Part shown: piece after piece, positions 1 to 8,536 of the stretch | Layout of the letters: each line of letters opens with the position of its first letter | Numbering within the stretch: position 1 is the first letter of the stretch | Assembly (NCBI RefSeq): GCF_021390515.1 | Contig: NZ_JAJUXI010000014.1 | Span: 62,001-126,000, forward strand | Direction of reading: 5' to 3' | DNA: 64,000 bases | Source: Dyadobacter sp. CY326 | GTDB taxonomy: Bacteria; Bacteroidota; Bacteroidia; Cytophagales; Spirosomataceae | Notes under the pieces: generated by a model | What the model was told of the DNA's origin: nothing | The model's database searches: none | What the model saw: only the letters and a program-made list of their open reading frames with translations | Position numbers and translations under genes: made by a program

Positions 1-549
1 CCCGTTGGCAAAGACCAGAAGCAGCATTTGGAAATGACAAAGGACATTGCCAATCGCTTCAATCAGATCGCAGGAGAAGACATTCTGGTGCTTCCCGAGC
101 CACAGATCGACGAGCGCATTATGACCATTCCTGGCCTTGACGGACAGAAAATGAGCAAGTCTTACCATAATTACATTGATATTTTTCTTGCTGAAAATGA
201 GTTGAAGAAAGTCATCAAAAAAATCGTTTCCGATTCGAAGGCCCTGGAAGAGCCCAAAGATCCGGAAAGTGATATCACATTTAAACTTTATAGCCTGCTC
301 GCATCGGAAAGTGACGTGGAAACGATGCGTCAGCATTATCTGAATGGTGGTTATGGTTACGGACATGCTAAACAAGCGCTTTTGGAATGCATGCTCGATA
401 AGTTCGCCGAGCCACGTCGCAAATTCAACTATTATATGGAGAATCCGGAAGAGCTCGAATCCATATTGACCACCGGAGAAAAAAAGGCGCGTGCGATTGC
501 CCAGGACACCATTGCCAAAGTCCGTAAAGTATTGGGATTCAGCTCATGA
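1..549 (+). CDS. trpS: Tryptophanyl-tRNA synthetase, C-terminal part (5' truncated by window edge)
   Basis: Charges tRNA-Trp with tryptophan in the cytosol (class Ic synthetase). The reading frame is open from base 1, so the N-terminal half with the HIGH motif lies outside the window. The visible part opens with PVGKDQKQHLE, which is the conserved TrpRS segment before the KMSKS loop. It carries a perfect KMSKS signature at 148-162 (GQKMSKSYHN) and ends with the helical anticodon-binding region. The stop codon shares an ATGA overlap with the next gene, which suggests cotranscription and translational coupling. Identification is secure; only the true start is unseen. Confidence 0.96.
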   Translation, partial: PVGKDQKQHLEMTKDIANRFNQIAGEDILVLPEPQIDERIMTIPGLDGQKMSKSYHNYIDIFLAENELKKVIKKIVSDSKALEEPKDPESDITFKLYSLLASESDVETMRQHYLNGGYGYGHAKQALLECMLDKFAEPRRKFNYYMENPEELESILTTGEKKARAIAQDTIAKVRKVLGFSS

Positions 550-1121
550 CAGAAGGTGTCGACATGCTGATCCATTATGATCAGGAGCTTTTTCTGTGGA
601 TAAATGGTCATCACACGCCATGGCTCGACACGCTCATGTATTGGATTACGTATAAATACACCTGGGCGCCCATGTATGCGACTCTGATTGCATTGCATTT
701 GCGAAAAGACTGGAAAAGAGGATTGATTCAAATCGCAGTTGTGCTGGTTGCGGTGATTATTGCCGACAAGATTACTTCGGGTTTCATGAAACCCTATTTC
801 CTCAGATTCCGGCCGTGTCATGAGCCAGCGTTGCAGGGATTGGTGCATCAGGTGACCGGTTGCGGCGGACTATATGGGTTCGCCTCCTCTCATGCTTCAA
901 CCAGTTTTGCAGTGGCGATTACCTGGTTTGTATTTTTGAGAACACGCTTCAATTATATGTGGGTTTTGTTCGTCTGGGCTGCAATTTACTCATATAGCAG
1001 GGTTTACGTAGGCGTACATTATCCTGCAGACATTATTATTGGGACCGCGATCGGACTGCTTGTTGGATGGCTCTGTCTCAAATTTTACCAGACTTTTTTG
1101 GCTAGATATTACCTTAATTGA
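546..1121 (+). CDS. PAP2-family membrane phosphatase
   Basis: A 191-residue integral membrane phosphatase of the PAP2 (phosphatidic acid phosphatase type 2) superfamily, probably acting on a lipid phosphate such as undecaprenyl pyrophosphate or phosphatidylglycerophosphate. All three PAP2 signatures are visible: K82-x6-R89-P90, the SSH motif around S114-H116 (a variant of PSGH), and S151-R152-x5-H158-x3-D162. About five hydrophobic helices surround them. The start ATG overlaps the trpS stop by 4 bases. The exact substrate cannot be read from sequence. A second in-frame ATG (codon 7) is possible. Confidence 0.88.
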   Translation: MTEGVDMLIHYDQELFLWINGHHTPWLDTLMYWITYKYTWAPMYATLIALHLRKDWKRGLIQIAVVLVAVIIADKITSGFMKPYFLRFRPCHEPALQGLVHQVTGCGGLYGFASSHASTSFAVAITWFVFLRTRFNYMWVLFVWAAIYSYSRVYVGVHYPADIIIGTAIGLLVGWLCLKFYQTFLARYYLN

Positions 1122-1132
1122 TTGATTTTATA

Positions 1133-1140
1133 TAATTTTG
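1133..1140 (+). promoter_or_regulatory. Candidate -7 element (TAATTTTG) for prs
   Basis: Matches the Bacteroidota sigma-70 -7 consensus TAnnTTTG exactly and lies about 20 bases before the ATG at 1161. No good -33 TTTG is seen at normal spacing. Its position argues against the upstream in-frame TTG at 1122 as the start of prs. Confidence 0.45.
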
Positions 1141-1160
1141 CGCAAATTTTAGTTTGGCCA

Positions 1161-2105
1161 ATGGGTTCATTTAATACAGTAAAAATATTTTCGGGAAGTC
1201 AATCCGAGTATTTGGCCAAAGACATTGCCAGATATTATGGCAAAGAGCTCGGAGGATATACTTTGAGAAAATTCAGTGACGGAGAGCTTTCGCCCAGCTT
1301 TGAAGAATCAATCAGAGGCTGCGATGTTTTCCTGATCCAATCTACTTTTCCTCCGGCCGACAATTTACTAGAATTACTCCTAATGGTGGATGCCGCCCGT
1401 CGCGCTTCTGCACATTATGTGACCGTTGTAATCCCTTATTTCGGTTACGCCAGGCAAGATAGGAAAGACAAGCCGCGCGTGGCCATCGCTGCGAAAGTGG
1501 TTGCCAACCTGCTGACTTCCGTTGGCGTGGATCGCCTGATGACGGTTGATTTGCACGCTGGACAGATCCAGGGCTTTTTCGATTTGCCCGTTGACCACCT
1601 TGAAGGAACTTCGATTTTTGTTCCTTATATCAAATCCCTGAATCTAAAAAACCTGCTTATTGCGTCTCCCGATATGGGCGGGGCAGCCCGGGCACGAAAT
1701 TTTGCTAAATTTTTAAATGTCGACATGATCCTTTGCGATAAGCATCGGAAACGGGCGAATGAAATTGCCAGCATGCAGGTGATCGGGGACGTTGAAGGAA
1801 TGGATGTCGTGTTGGTGGATGACTTGATCGACACCGGTGGAACGCTCTGTAAAGCGGCCGAATTGATCATGGAAAAAGGAGCAAATTCGGTGCGCGCCAT
1901 TAGTACTCACGCAATTATGTCGGGAAAAGCGCACGAAAACATTGCCAATTCTGTTCTTGAAGAATTGATCATCACCGATACAATTCCTTTGAAGCAACAA
2001 AATGAAAAAATACGCGTATTGTCCGTTGCAGAATTATTTGCAAAAGCCATAGGGCGCATTCGTGATCATGAATCTATTAGTTCTTTGTTTATAAATTATC
2101 AGTAA
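1161..2105 (+). CDS. prs: Ribose-phosphate pyrophosphokinase (PRPP synthetase)
   Basis: Makes 5-phosphoribosyl-1-pyrophosphate from ribose 5-phosphate and ATP for purine, pyrimidine, His, Trp and NAD synthesis. The 314-residue length is typical of class I enzymes. Visible motifs are the N-terminal KIFSGSQSEYLA, the flexible loop GYARQDRKDKPR, the metal/ATP segment DLHAGQIQGFF and the PRPP-binding loop VVLVDDLIDTGGT. I chose ATG 1161 because the in-frame TTG at 1122 precedes a candidate promoter and would add 13 residues absent from the family. It is followed by rplY, a pairing common in Bacteroidota. Confidence 0.97.
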   Translation: MGSFNTVKIFSGSQSEYLAKDIARYYGKELGGYTLRKFSDGELSPSFEESIRGCDVFLIQSTFPPADNLLELLLMVDAARRASAHYVTVVIPYFGYARQDRKDKPRVAIAAKVVANLLTSVGVDRLMTVDLHAGQIQGFFDLPVDHLEGTSIFVPYIKSLNLKNLLIASPDMGGAARARNFAKFLNVDMILCDKHRKRANEIASMQVIGDVEGMDVVLVDDLIDTGGTLCKAAELIMEKGANSVRAISTHAIMSGKAHENIANSVLEELIITDTIPLKQQNEKIRVLSVAELFAKAIGRIRDHESISSLFINYQ

Positions 2106-2143
2106 ATTTTTTATTTTTTTAACTTTCTAATTAAAATATTCTT

Positions 2144-2710
2144 ATGAAAACGCATGAGATTGTAGGGTTTAAAAGAGCGAATCTCGGCAAGACGGAAGCA
2201 ACCGAACTTCGTTCACAAGGTTATGTTCCGTCTGTGCTGTATGGTGGAGCTGAGCAGGTTCATTTTTATGCACCGGCTATGTTGTTCCGCGAATTGCTTT
2301 TCACACCGGATATTTTTAATGTTACACTCAATATCGAGGGTACTTTATATAATGCCATCTTGCAAGAAAGACAGTTTCACCCAGTTAACGATTCATTGAT
2401 TCATGCAGACTTTTTGCAGATTGTCGATGGAAAAGAAGTTAAAGTTGACGTACCCGTTAAATTGACCGGCACTTCAACAGGTGTAATGAAAGGTGGTAAA
2501 ATGAACCAAAAATTGCGTAAATTGCGCTTACAAGGTTTGGCTGAAAACATTCCAGACTATGTAAATGTTGACGTTACTGAGCTGGATTTAGGAAAATCTG
2601 TTAAAGTTGGTGCAGTAAAGGCTGAAAATTTTGTTATATTAACAGCCGCAAGCAATCCGATTGCTTCAGTTGAGATCCCACGTGCACTGAGAGGTACACT
2701 TGGCAAGTAA
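2144..2710 (+). CDS. rplY: Ribosomal protein bL25 (CTC/TL5 form)
   Basis: 5S rRNA-binding protein of the large subunit. The 188-residue length is the long CTC/TL5 type: an N-terminal L25 beta-barrel (about 1-90, with SQGYVPSVLYGG and the DFLQ segment) and a C-terminal TL5-like beta domain (about 95-180, VDVPVKLTGTSTGVMKGG...). The gene starts 38 bases after prs in an A/T-rich gap without an obvious terminator, so the two are probably cotranscribed. A perfect hairpin follows at 2745. Confidence 0.95.
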   Translation: MKTHEIVGFKRANLGKTEATELRSQGYVPSVLYGGAEQVHFYAPAMLFRELLFTPDIFNVTLNIEGTLYNAILQERQFHPVNDSLIHADFLQIVDGKEVKVDVPVKLTGTSTGVMKGGKMNQKLRKLRLQGLAENIPDYVNVDVTELDLGKSVKVGAVKAENFVILTAASNPIASVEIPRALRGTLGK

Positions 2711-2744
2711 GTATTTTATTTTTCATGGCTAATAGATGCAAACG

Positions 2745-2763
2745 TGCCGACCATTGGTCGGCA
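2745..2763. terminator. Bidirectional terminator hairpin between rplY and the dehydrogenase
   Basis: Perfect 8-bp stem TGCCGACC/GGTCGGCA with a 3-base ATT loop, followed by TATTTGTTT on the + side. It lies between two convergent genes and can serve both. Confidence 0.75.
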
Positions 2764-2770
2764 TATTTGT

Positions 2771-3697
2771 TTACAGCCAGTTCTGAATTTGCTTCACCAG
2801 CACTTCATTGATCCGAAAGTAACTCTCATGCGTCCAACCCGCAATGTGCGGCGTCAGCACAACTTTATCGGATGCGCGCAGATAATCAAATACTTCTTGC
2901 TGCTCGCTCGTCAATTTTGCTATCTTTTCGTTTTCCAAAACATCCAGGCAAGCACCCAGAATTTTGCCTGATTTCAAACCATTTACAACGGCTTCCAGCT
3001 TTACAATTTCGCCTCTGGAAAGATTCAGCAGGTAAAACGGCTTCGAAAACTTTTCAATAAAATCTTCATTGACCAAATAACGCGTGATTTCAGTAAGCGG
3101 AATGTGCAAGCTCAAAATGTCCGCTTCCGCCATGATCTCTTCCAAACTAGATTCCAGCGCAAATGCATCTTCATAATGATCACGATACTTGTCATACGCA
3201 AGCACACGACAGCCAAACCCGCTCAGTCGCTGAGCCGTCGCCGAGCCATTGTTGCCATAACCAATGATGCCAACTGTTTTGCCCATCAATTCAACGCCAC
3301 GGTTCCGCTCACGGTCCCAAACGCCACTCCTGACCTCCCGATCCGCTCTCAAAATGTTGTTAAAAAGCGCAAGCAACATTCCTAGTGCATGTTCGGCCAC
3401 GGCGTCTCGGTTGCCTTTTCCTGCATGAAAAACGGCGATACGCAACCTTTCAGCAGCATCCAGATCAATCAGGTCGAGGCCCGCTCCCGCCCTGGCGACG
3501 AAACGCAGATTTTTAGCGGCCAAAAGCATGGTTTCGTCCACAAATGTTTTGCTGCGTATCACGAGCCCGTCATAGGCTGGAATGGCCTGTAAAATATCTT
3601 CGCGACGAAATTCAGGATGGTAAGCATATTCCCAACCCTGATCCCGCAGCATGTCAAAAAGTGAGGAATGCATCGAGTCTGCGATCAGGATTTTCAT
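2771..3697 (-). CDS. D-2-hydroxyacid dehydrogenase (SerA-like)
   Basis: NAD-dependent dehydrogenase of the D-isomer-specific 2-hydroxyacid family, 308 residues. Features include the N-terminal catalytic lobe with VIRSKTFV and the family motif ARAGAGLDLIDL. The Rossmann segment is GKTVGIIGYGNNGSA (GxGxxG), and the catalytic Arg, Glu and His lie in NLSRGEIV, CLDVLENE and TPHIAGWT. It lacks the ACT domain of long SerA enzymes. It may act as a short phosphoglycerate dehydrogenase or a glyoxylate/hydroxypyruvate reductase; sequence alone does not decide. It stands alone on the minus strand, converging on rplY. Confidence 0.88.
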   Translation of the reverse strand: MKILIADSMHSSLFDMLRDQGWEYAYHPEFRREDILQAIPAYDGLVIRSKTFVDETMLLAAKNLRFVARAGAGLDLIDLDAAERLRIAVFHAGKGNRDAVAEHALGMLLALFNNILRADREVRSGVWDRERNRGVELMGKTVGIIGYGNNGSATAQRLSGFGCRVLAYDKYRDHYEDAFALESSLEEIMAEADILSLHIPLTEITRYLVNEDFIEKFSKPFYLLNLSRGEIVKLEAVVNGLKSGKILGACLDVLENEKIAKLTSEQQEVFDYLRASDKVVLTPHIAGWTHESYFRINEVLVKQIQNWL

Positions 3698-3739
3698 AGG
3701 AGCACGGGATTTTTTGTAACTTGCCGGTCAGTCATTGCG

Positions 3740-3747
3740 CAAAAGTA
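3740..3747 (-). promoter_or_regulatory. Candidate -7 element (TACTTTTG) for the D-2-hydroxyacid dehydrogenase
   Basis: On the minus strand this reads TACTTTTG, an exact TAnnTTTG match, and places the transcript start roughly 35 bases before the ATG at 3697. A -33 element at normal spacing is not clear. Confidence 0.4.
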
Positions 3748-3792
3748 ATACAGAATTACTCAGAAGAACAGTTACAATAGCATTTTACCTAC

Positions 3793-4902
3793 ATGAGCGA
3801 TCAAATCAGTGATAAACCCATTATAGGGATTACAATCGGTGATTACAACGGAATTGGCCCGGAAGTAATACTCAAAGCATTAGAAGGAAACCAGTTAGCA
3901 AAACTTTGCACGCCCATCATTTACGGCTCGCTCCGCGTCCTGAATCAATATCGCAATCTTTTGGAAATGAAAGATTGGACTTTGCACGGAATACAAAAAG
4001 TGGAACAAGCCAATCCCAAGCTGACCAATGTTGTCACTTGCTGGCACGACCATCAGACAGAAGTAGAACCTGGAAAAGTAACCGCCGAAGCAGGTCAGGG
4101 TTCATTAGCCTCATTGAAGCGCGCGGTGGAAGATTTGAAAGAAGGAAGAATCCACGCATTGGTTACGGGCCCGATCAATAAAGACAACATTCAAAGCGAA
4201 GATTTTAAATTTCCCGGACATACGGAGTTCCTTGCGCAATCATTTAATAAAGAAGATGCGTTGATGTTCATGGTTTCGGGCGAACTGCGCGTTGGCGTTT
4301 TGTCTGGCCACATTCCGCTCGAAAAAGTGAGTTCCTACGTAACTGCGGAGCGGCTTTCCGCAAAAATTGAGCAAATATTGCAATCGCTGAAAGGTGATTT
4401 TGGCATAAAAAAACCAAAACTTGCTGTGCTGGGCCTGAATCCGCACGCGGGAGAAAATGGATTGCTAGGCTCCGAGGAAATTGACATTATTCAGCCTGTA
4501 ATCAAAAATTTCAAGGAAAAAGGACATCTGGTTGTGGGGCCGTTTCCGGCCGATGGCTTTTTTGCGGCCTCCACTTACAAGCAATATGACGCGGTTTTGG
4601 CCATGTATCACGATCAGGGACTCATTCCCTTTAAAACGCTGGCTTTCAATGAAGGCGTTAATTTCACAGCCGGACTTTCCGCCGTGAGGACTTCCCCAGA
4701 TCACGGAACGGCTTACAACATTGCCGGAAAAAATCTGGCGGAGCCGGGATCACTGCTCCAAGCCATTTATTTGGCTTGCGACGTTTCGAGGTTCAGGACG
4801 GTGAACGAAGATATTGATAAACATGCCCTTATATCCAAACCGCAGCAATCCGAAAGCCAGCATCCGGCTAAGTCGGGTGGAAAGCAGCGGTTTAATAACT
4901 AG
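3793..4902 (+). CDS. pdxA: 4-hydroxythreonine-4-phosphate dehydrogenase
   Basis: Catalyses NAD-dependent oxidation of 4-phosphohydroxy-L-threonine in DXP-dependent pyridoxal 5'-phosphate synthesis. The start MSDQISDKPIIGITIGDYNGIGPE is the family signature. Metal-ligand histidines sit in FPGHTEFLAQ, AMYHDQGLIPFK and SPDHGTAYNIAG. At 369 residues it is roughly 30-40 longer than usual; the extra part is a polar, Ser/Gln/Lys-rich tail after the conserved C-terminal helix. The tail looks dispensable and could be a read-on of the frame after an ancestral stop was lost. Runs toward yicC with a 66-base gap. Confidence 0.95.
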   Translation: MSDQISDKPIIGITIGDYNGIGPEVILKALEGNQLAKLCTPIIYGSLRVLNQYRNLLEMKDWTLHGIQKVEQANPKLTNVVTCWHDHQTEVEPGKVTAEAGQGSLASLKRAVEDLKEGRIHALVTGPINKDNIQSEDFKFPGHTEFLAQSFNKEDALMFMVSGELRVGVLSGHIPLEKVSSYVTAERLSAKIEQILQSLKGDFGIKKPKLAVLGLNPHAGENGLLGSEEIDIIQPVIKNFKEKGHLVVGPFPADGFFAASTYKQYDAVLAMYHDQGLIPFKTLAFNEGVNFTAGLSAVRTSPDHGTAYNIAGKNLAEPGSLLQAIYLACDVSRFRTVNEDIDKHALISKPQQSESQHPAKSGGKQRFNN

Positions 4903-4968
4903 CAATCGGCTCGCGACAATGAGGTCTGCAAGGTTGCCTTCATAATATTTTACCTAGATCAAAAACCA

Positions 4969-5856
4969 ATGCTAAAATCAATGACCGGATACGGTGTATC
5001 CAACATCGAATCCGAATCAATCCACGTAACGGTTGAAATAAAGACGCTTAACTCGAAGTTTTTGGATATTTATTGCCGAATTCCAAGGCAATTTTCTGAA
5101 AGAGAGATTGAGGTCAGGAATTTGCTGACACAATCATTGGAACGGGGAAAAGTGGAATTCACGCTTTCCGTCCAGCCTGTTGGCAAAACGGTCGCTTCGA
5201 CTTCTGTTAACCGCGCATTGGTGGGAGCTTATTACAACGACCTTTCTGCAACCGCCGAAAATTTAGGATTTATCCCCGATACAACGGAGCTTTTGCGCAT
5301 TGCGCTGCAAATGCCCAATGCCTATAATAATGAAACGGTTGACGAGTCAGATAAGGAGAATGACTGGACACAGATCAAATTAGCCATTGTAGAGGCGATC
5401 AGAAAGTGTTCCATTTTCCGTGAACAAGAAGGAAAGATGACTTCCGACAAGTTTACAGATTACATTAACACGATTCAAACGCTTTTGGACAAAGTTGCTG
5501 AACAAGACAAACTGCGCATTCCAGCCGTGAGGGAAAGACTTGAAAAACAAGTTAGAGAACTCCTGGCAGATGATAATTTTGATACAAACCGCTTCGAGCA
5601 GGAGTTGATCTATTATGTTGAAAAGTTTGACATTTCAGAGGAGAAAATCAGGCTGGCCAATCACTTAACCTATTTCACAGAAACGCTGGAAGCGCCTGAG
5701 AGCAATGGTAAAAAGCTCAATTTCATCGCCCAGGAAATCGGCAGGGAAATCAACACGATTGGTTCAAAGGCCAATGATGCAACGATTCAACACCTTGTTG
5801 TTCAAATGAAAGATGAACTGGAAAAGATCAAGGAACAAACCATGAACATAATTTAA
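4969..5856 (+). CDS. yicC: YicC/YloC family endoribonuclease
   Basis: Predicted RNase of the YicC family, implicated in small-RNA and mRNA turnover in Escherichia coli. Its 295 residues match the family length. It begins with the signature MLKSMTGYG and the N-terminal YicC domain (VEIKTLNSKFLDIYCRIPR). It ends with the conserved DUF1732 region (NFIAQEIGREINTIGSKAND, followed by an EKIKEQ tail). Only 3 bases separate it from the downstream glycosylase gene, so the two are probably translated from one mRNA. Confidence 0.94.
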   Translation: MLKSMTGYGVSNIESESIHVTVEIKTLNSKFLDIYCRIPRQFSEREIEVRNLLTQSLERGKVEFTLSVQPVGKTVASTSVNRALVGAYYNDLSATAENLGFIPDTTELLRIALQMPNAYNNETVDESDKENDWTQIKLAIVEAIRKCSIFREQEGKMTSDKFTDYINTIQTLLDKVAEQDKLRIPAVRERLEKQVRELLADDNFDTNRFEQELIYYVEKFDISEEKIRLANHLTYFTETLEAPESNGKKLNFIAQEIGREINTIGSKANDATIQHLVVQMKDELEKIKEQTMNII

Positions 5857-5859
5857 ATT

Positions 5860-6483
5860 GTGCAGGAAAACAGACTTTCCTTGTCTTTTTATAATGCATA
5901 CGACACGCTTTCGCTGGCCGAAAAATTAATCGGTTGCGAGCTTTTCCACGAAAGTCCGGACGGCATTACGAGCGGAATTATCGTCGAAACGGAGGCTTAT
6001 TTGCAAAATGATCCGGCTTGTCACGCCTATAACAGGCGCACAGCGCGAACCGAGCCGATGTACGGAAGGGCGGGAACAAGCTATGTATATCTGATCTACG
6101 GAATGTATCAATGTTTCAATGTCGTGAGCAACCAGGAAGGCATCGGTGAAGCCGTGCTCATACGCGCATTGGAGCCTGTCAAAGGCATTGAATTGATGGA
6201 AATGCGGAGACAACTTATCCCCGGAAAATCGGCTGAACGAATTCGCAGTAAAAAATTGAAATTGAATGAGTTATGCAAAGGACCGGGAAAGCTCGTTCGG
6301 GCAATGGGCATTGAACGCGCATTGCATAACAATCACCTGTTGACCGATAGTCCGTTGTATATCAATGGTCCCGTTACTGACATTCCTGAAATATTGACAT
6401 CCACACGAATAGGGATCAACGTTGGAGCTGAATTGTTGTATCGCTTTTATGTTAAAGGCAGCAGCTTTGTTAGTAAATTATAA
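5860..6483 (+). CDS. 3-methyladenine DNA glycosylase (AAG/MPG family)
   Basis: Monofunctional base-excision repair glycosylase that removes alkylated and deaminated purines. The 207-residue protein carries the MPG hallmarks: SLAEKLIGCELFH, the catalytic Glu in GIIVETEAYLQNDPACHAY, the DNA-contact region RTARTEPMYGRAGTSYVYLIYGMYQ and FNVVSNQEGIGEAVLIRALEP. The start is a GTG 3 bases after the yicC stop; no ATG fits the conserved N-terminus. It forms an apparent yicC-mpg operon. Confidence 0.93.
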   Translation: MQENRLSLSFYNAYDTLSLAEKLIGCELFHESPDGITSGIIVETEAYLQNDPACHAYNRRTARTEPMYGRAGTSYVYLIYGMYQCFNVVSNQEGIGEAVLIRALEPVKGIELMEMRRQLIPGKSAERIRSKKLKLNELCKGPGKLVRAMGIERALHNNHLLTDSPLYINGPVTDIPEILTSTRIGINVGAELLYRFYVKGSSFVSKL

Positions 6484-6556
6484 TTAATCTCAGGAATATT
6501 ATCAATCTGAGTGTCATTTTAGCCACATAATCGGCAAATTTTGCGATTCCTTTCTT

Positions 6557-6564
6557 TATATTTG
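6557..6564 (+). promoter_or_regulatory. Candidate -7 element (TATATTTG) for the TPR histidine kinase
   Basis: Exact TAnnTTTG match. It predicts a transcript start near 6570 and a leader of about 80 bases before the kinase ATG at 6653. The nearest TTTG upstream (6540-6543) is at short spacing (13 bases). Confidence 0.4.
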
Positions 6565-6591
6565 ATAGCTTAAAACATACTCAACTCCTGA

Positions 6592-6660
6592 ATGAAAGTT
6601 TGCTACTCGCGGCAATCTGCTGCCAGAATCGCTCACCCATACGCGCTTGTCCATGGGTGA
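6592..6660 (+). CDS. Possible 22-codon leader reading frame overlapping the kinase start
   Basis: ATG at 6592 opens a 22-residue frame (MKVCYSRQSAARIAHPYALV then HG and TGA) whose stop codon lies 8 bases inside the kinase gene. It sits between a consensus -7 element and the kinase ATG. There is no homology argument; support is purely positional, from the overlap with the hairpin described at 6633. It may equally be a chance frame. Confidence 0.25.
   Translation: MKVCYSRQSAARIAHPYALVHG
6633..6660 (+). promoter_or_regulatory. Hairpin enclosing the histidine kinase start codon
   Basis: Perfect 8-bp inverted repeat TCACCCAT (6633-6640) and ATGGGTGA (6653-6660) with a 12-base loop. The 3' arm begins with the kinase ATG, so folding of the mRNA would occlude initiation. 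Ribosomes translating the small frame from 6592 would open it. The fold is seen in the sequence; the regulatory role is inferred. Confidence 0.4.
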
Positions 6661-8446
6661 TTTGTTGAAAATCATTTCGGTTTTGATTGTGGCTACGCTG
6701 TTAAGCGGAAGTCAATGCACTTCTATTTTCCAAAATAATTCAATCGCCGAAAAACAGGAAGTGGTCGCTGCGATGCCTGTTGAAGGCTTTGCCGAAGACA
6801 CGGTCCTAATTTTAAAATACCATGAGTTTGCAAAGGAATATCTTTTCCAGGATGCGGAAAAAGCAATGTTTTATTCCAAACATGTTTTAAGACTGTCGCA
6901 AAAACATCAGTGGAGCAAAGGTAAAATATTGGCTTACAACTTGTTAAGCACTTACTATTTGTTGGATGGCAGTTATGATGTGTTGCGCGAGCTGTCCAAT
7001 GAAACAATGACATTGTCAAAAGATCTGCCCCTTTACACAGCACACGCAAAACGCTTTTTGGCCGAAAGTTACTCAGAATACAGGCAATGGGATTCCGCGC
7101 GGATCAATTACAGACAAGCAATTGAAATTTTTCAAAAACTAGGTGAAGACAGCGCCGCGGCAACTTGCATCGACGCACTCGGAAATTCATATCGTGAAAA
7201 GGGATTGTTTGACGAGGCCATTCCCCTTTACGACCAGGCTTATGCCATTTTTGACAAAATGGATTCGGATTGGGGACGGGCAACGGTGCTGCAGAACAGG
7301 GGTTATCTCCATGTTGTAAAAAAGGAAAGCGAAGTTGCTGAGGGACTTTTAAAGCAATCGCTTGCATTGTTTCGGAAAATTCAGAATCGCTATGGCGAGC
7401 TGAATGTGTTGAATGATCTGGCCAACATTTACTGCCTGAGTGATCAAAATGACGCCGCGATTGAAACCGCTTCGATGGCGTTGGATTTCTCAACTATTTT
7501 TCACTCTTCGCAGCAGACAAACTGGGCGCTGCTCTCTTTGGCGAGGGCTTACAAGAATAAGAAAATGTTCAAGGAAGCGCTGGATCACATGGAAAAAGTG
7601 ATCTTTAACCGGCGTATGCTGCACACAGAATATGTGCAACGCCAATACACGATGTATCAGCTGAGTTACGAGAATCAGATCAAGGACTTTGAAATTCAGG
7701 AAAAAGAAATTGCTGAGCAAAAGACGATTTCGAGGTTCTTACTTGTGTTTTCCAGTCTGATCATTGCGTTTGCGGCCTTCTTATGGCTCAATAACAAAAA
7801 ATTGAGACGCAAGAACGCCGAGATCCGCGAAGCAATGGCGCGAGGACAAGCCATTGAGCGTAAGCGTGTTGCAGCTGAACTGCACGATAACCTGGGCGGA
7901 ACATTGGCATCGCTTAATTGGTATTTATTTGGCATTGACAGAAAAGTGCTTTCACCCGAAGAGCAGAAGATTTACGAAAGTGTGCACCAAATGGTGGGCG
8001 CCGCTTATCGCGAAGTGCGAAGCTTGTCCCACAACCTGATGCCGGAAGAATTGGAGGAGCATGGCTTAGTGATGGCGCTGCACCGGCTGATTGACAAAAT
8101 GAATGAGAATAAGAAAATTGAGTTCAAATTTAACATTTCCGGCATGTCGCACCGGCTCAATAACAAGACCGAATTTGAGCTTTACAGCATCATTTTGGAA
8201 CTCACCAACAACATTATCAAACATTCCGGCGCAACAAAGGGCAGCATTGATCTCACTGAAAATCACAAGAACATTCACCTTAGCGTGAGCGACAACGGAA
8301 GCGGGCTTATCGAACCTTCGCGGCAGGGCGTGGGTTTGAAAAACGTCAAAAATCGTGTGGAAAGTCTGCGTGGAAAAGTGCAGATCAGCGGCGAACCGCA
8401 ACGCGGCTTGAAGATTGACATTGAAATTCCAAAGACGATTCTTTGA
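6653..8446 (+). CDS. TPR-containing sensor histidine kinase (NarX/DesK type, HisKA_3)
   Basis: Membrane-associated two-component kinase of 597 residues. An N-terminal hydrophobic segment (LLKIISVLIVATLLSG, followed by a Cys) looks like a signal sequence or membrane anchor. It is followed by about six tetratricopeptide repeats (about 50-330), a coiled coil, one transmembrane helix (FLLVFSSLIIAFAAFLWL), and a HisKA_3 dimerisation domain with the phospho-His in RKRVAAELHDNLGGTLASL. The HATPase_c domain has ELTNNIIKHSG, DNGSG and GVGLKNVKNRV. Such kinases normally pair with a LuxR/NarL-type regulator, but none lies beside it. ATG 6653 is preferred over the in-frame TTG at 6647. Confidence 0.9.
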   Translation: MGDLLKIISVLIVATLLSGSQCTSIFQNNSIAEKQEVVAAMPVEGFAEDTVLILKYHEFAKEYLFQDAEKAMFYSKHVLRLSQKHQWSKGKILAYNLLSTYYLLDGSYDVLRELSNETMTLSKDLPLYTAHAKRFLAESYSEYRQWDSARINYRQAIEIFQKLGEDSAAATCIDALGNSYREKGLFDEAIPLYDQAYAIFDKMDSDWGRATVLQNRGYLHVVKKESEVAEGLLKQSLALFRKIQNRYGELNVLNDLANIYCLSDQNDAAIETASMALDFSTIFHSSQQTNWALLSLARAYKNKKMFKEALDHMEKVIFNRRMLHTEYVQRQYTMYQLSYENQIKDFEIQEKEIAEQKTISRFLLVFSSLIIAFAAFLWLNNKKLRRKNAEIREAMARGQAIERKRVAAELHDNLGGTLASLNWYLFGIDRKVLSPEEQKIYESVHQMVGAAYREVRSLSHNLMPEELEEHGLVMALHRLIDKMNENKKIEFKFNISGMSHRLNNKTEFELYSIILELTNNIIKHSGATKGSIDLTENHKNIHLSVSDNGSGLIEPSRQGVGLKNVKNRVESLRGKVQISGEPQRGLKIDIEIPKTIL

Positions 8447-8454
8447 CGAATTAA

Positions 8455-8501
8455 GGCCTAATTAAACTGTAAGCGGTTTTTTGACGTTAACTCATTAGGC
8501 C
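8455..8501. repeat. Inverted repeat GGCCTAAT/ATTAGGCC after the kinase gene
   Basis: Perfect 8-bp arms at 8455-8462 and 8494-8501 separated by 31 bases, in the 90-base gap between the kinase and the methyltransferase. It could be a weak terminator or mRNA 3' structure; a T-run follows neither arm, so termination is uncertain. Confidence 0.4.
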
Positions 8502-8536
8502 GTCGCCATATCGGCGCAGAACGAAGCACCCATTTC

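Noticed and set aside
1122-1160. Earlier TTG start for prs
   Set aside because: It precedes a consensus -7 element and adds residues absent from PRPP synthetases.
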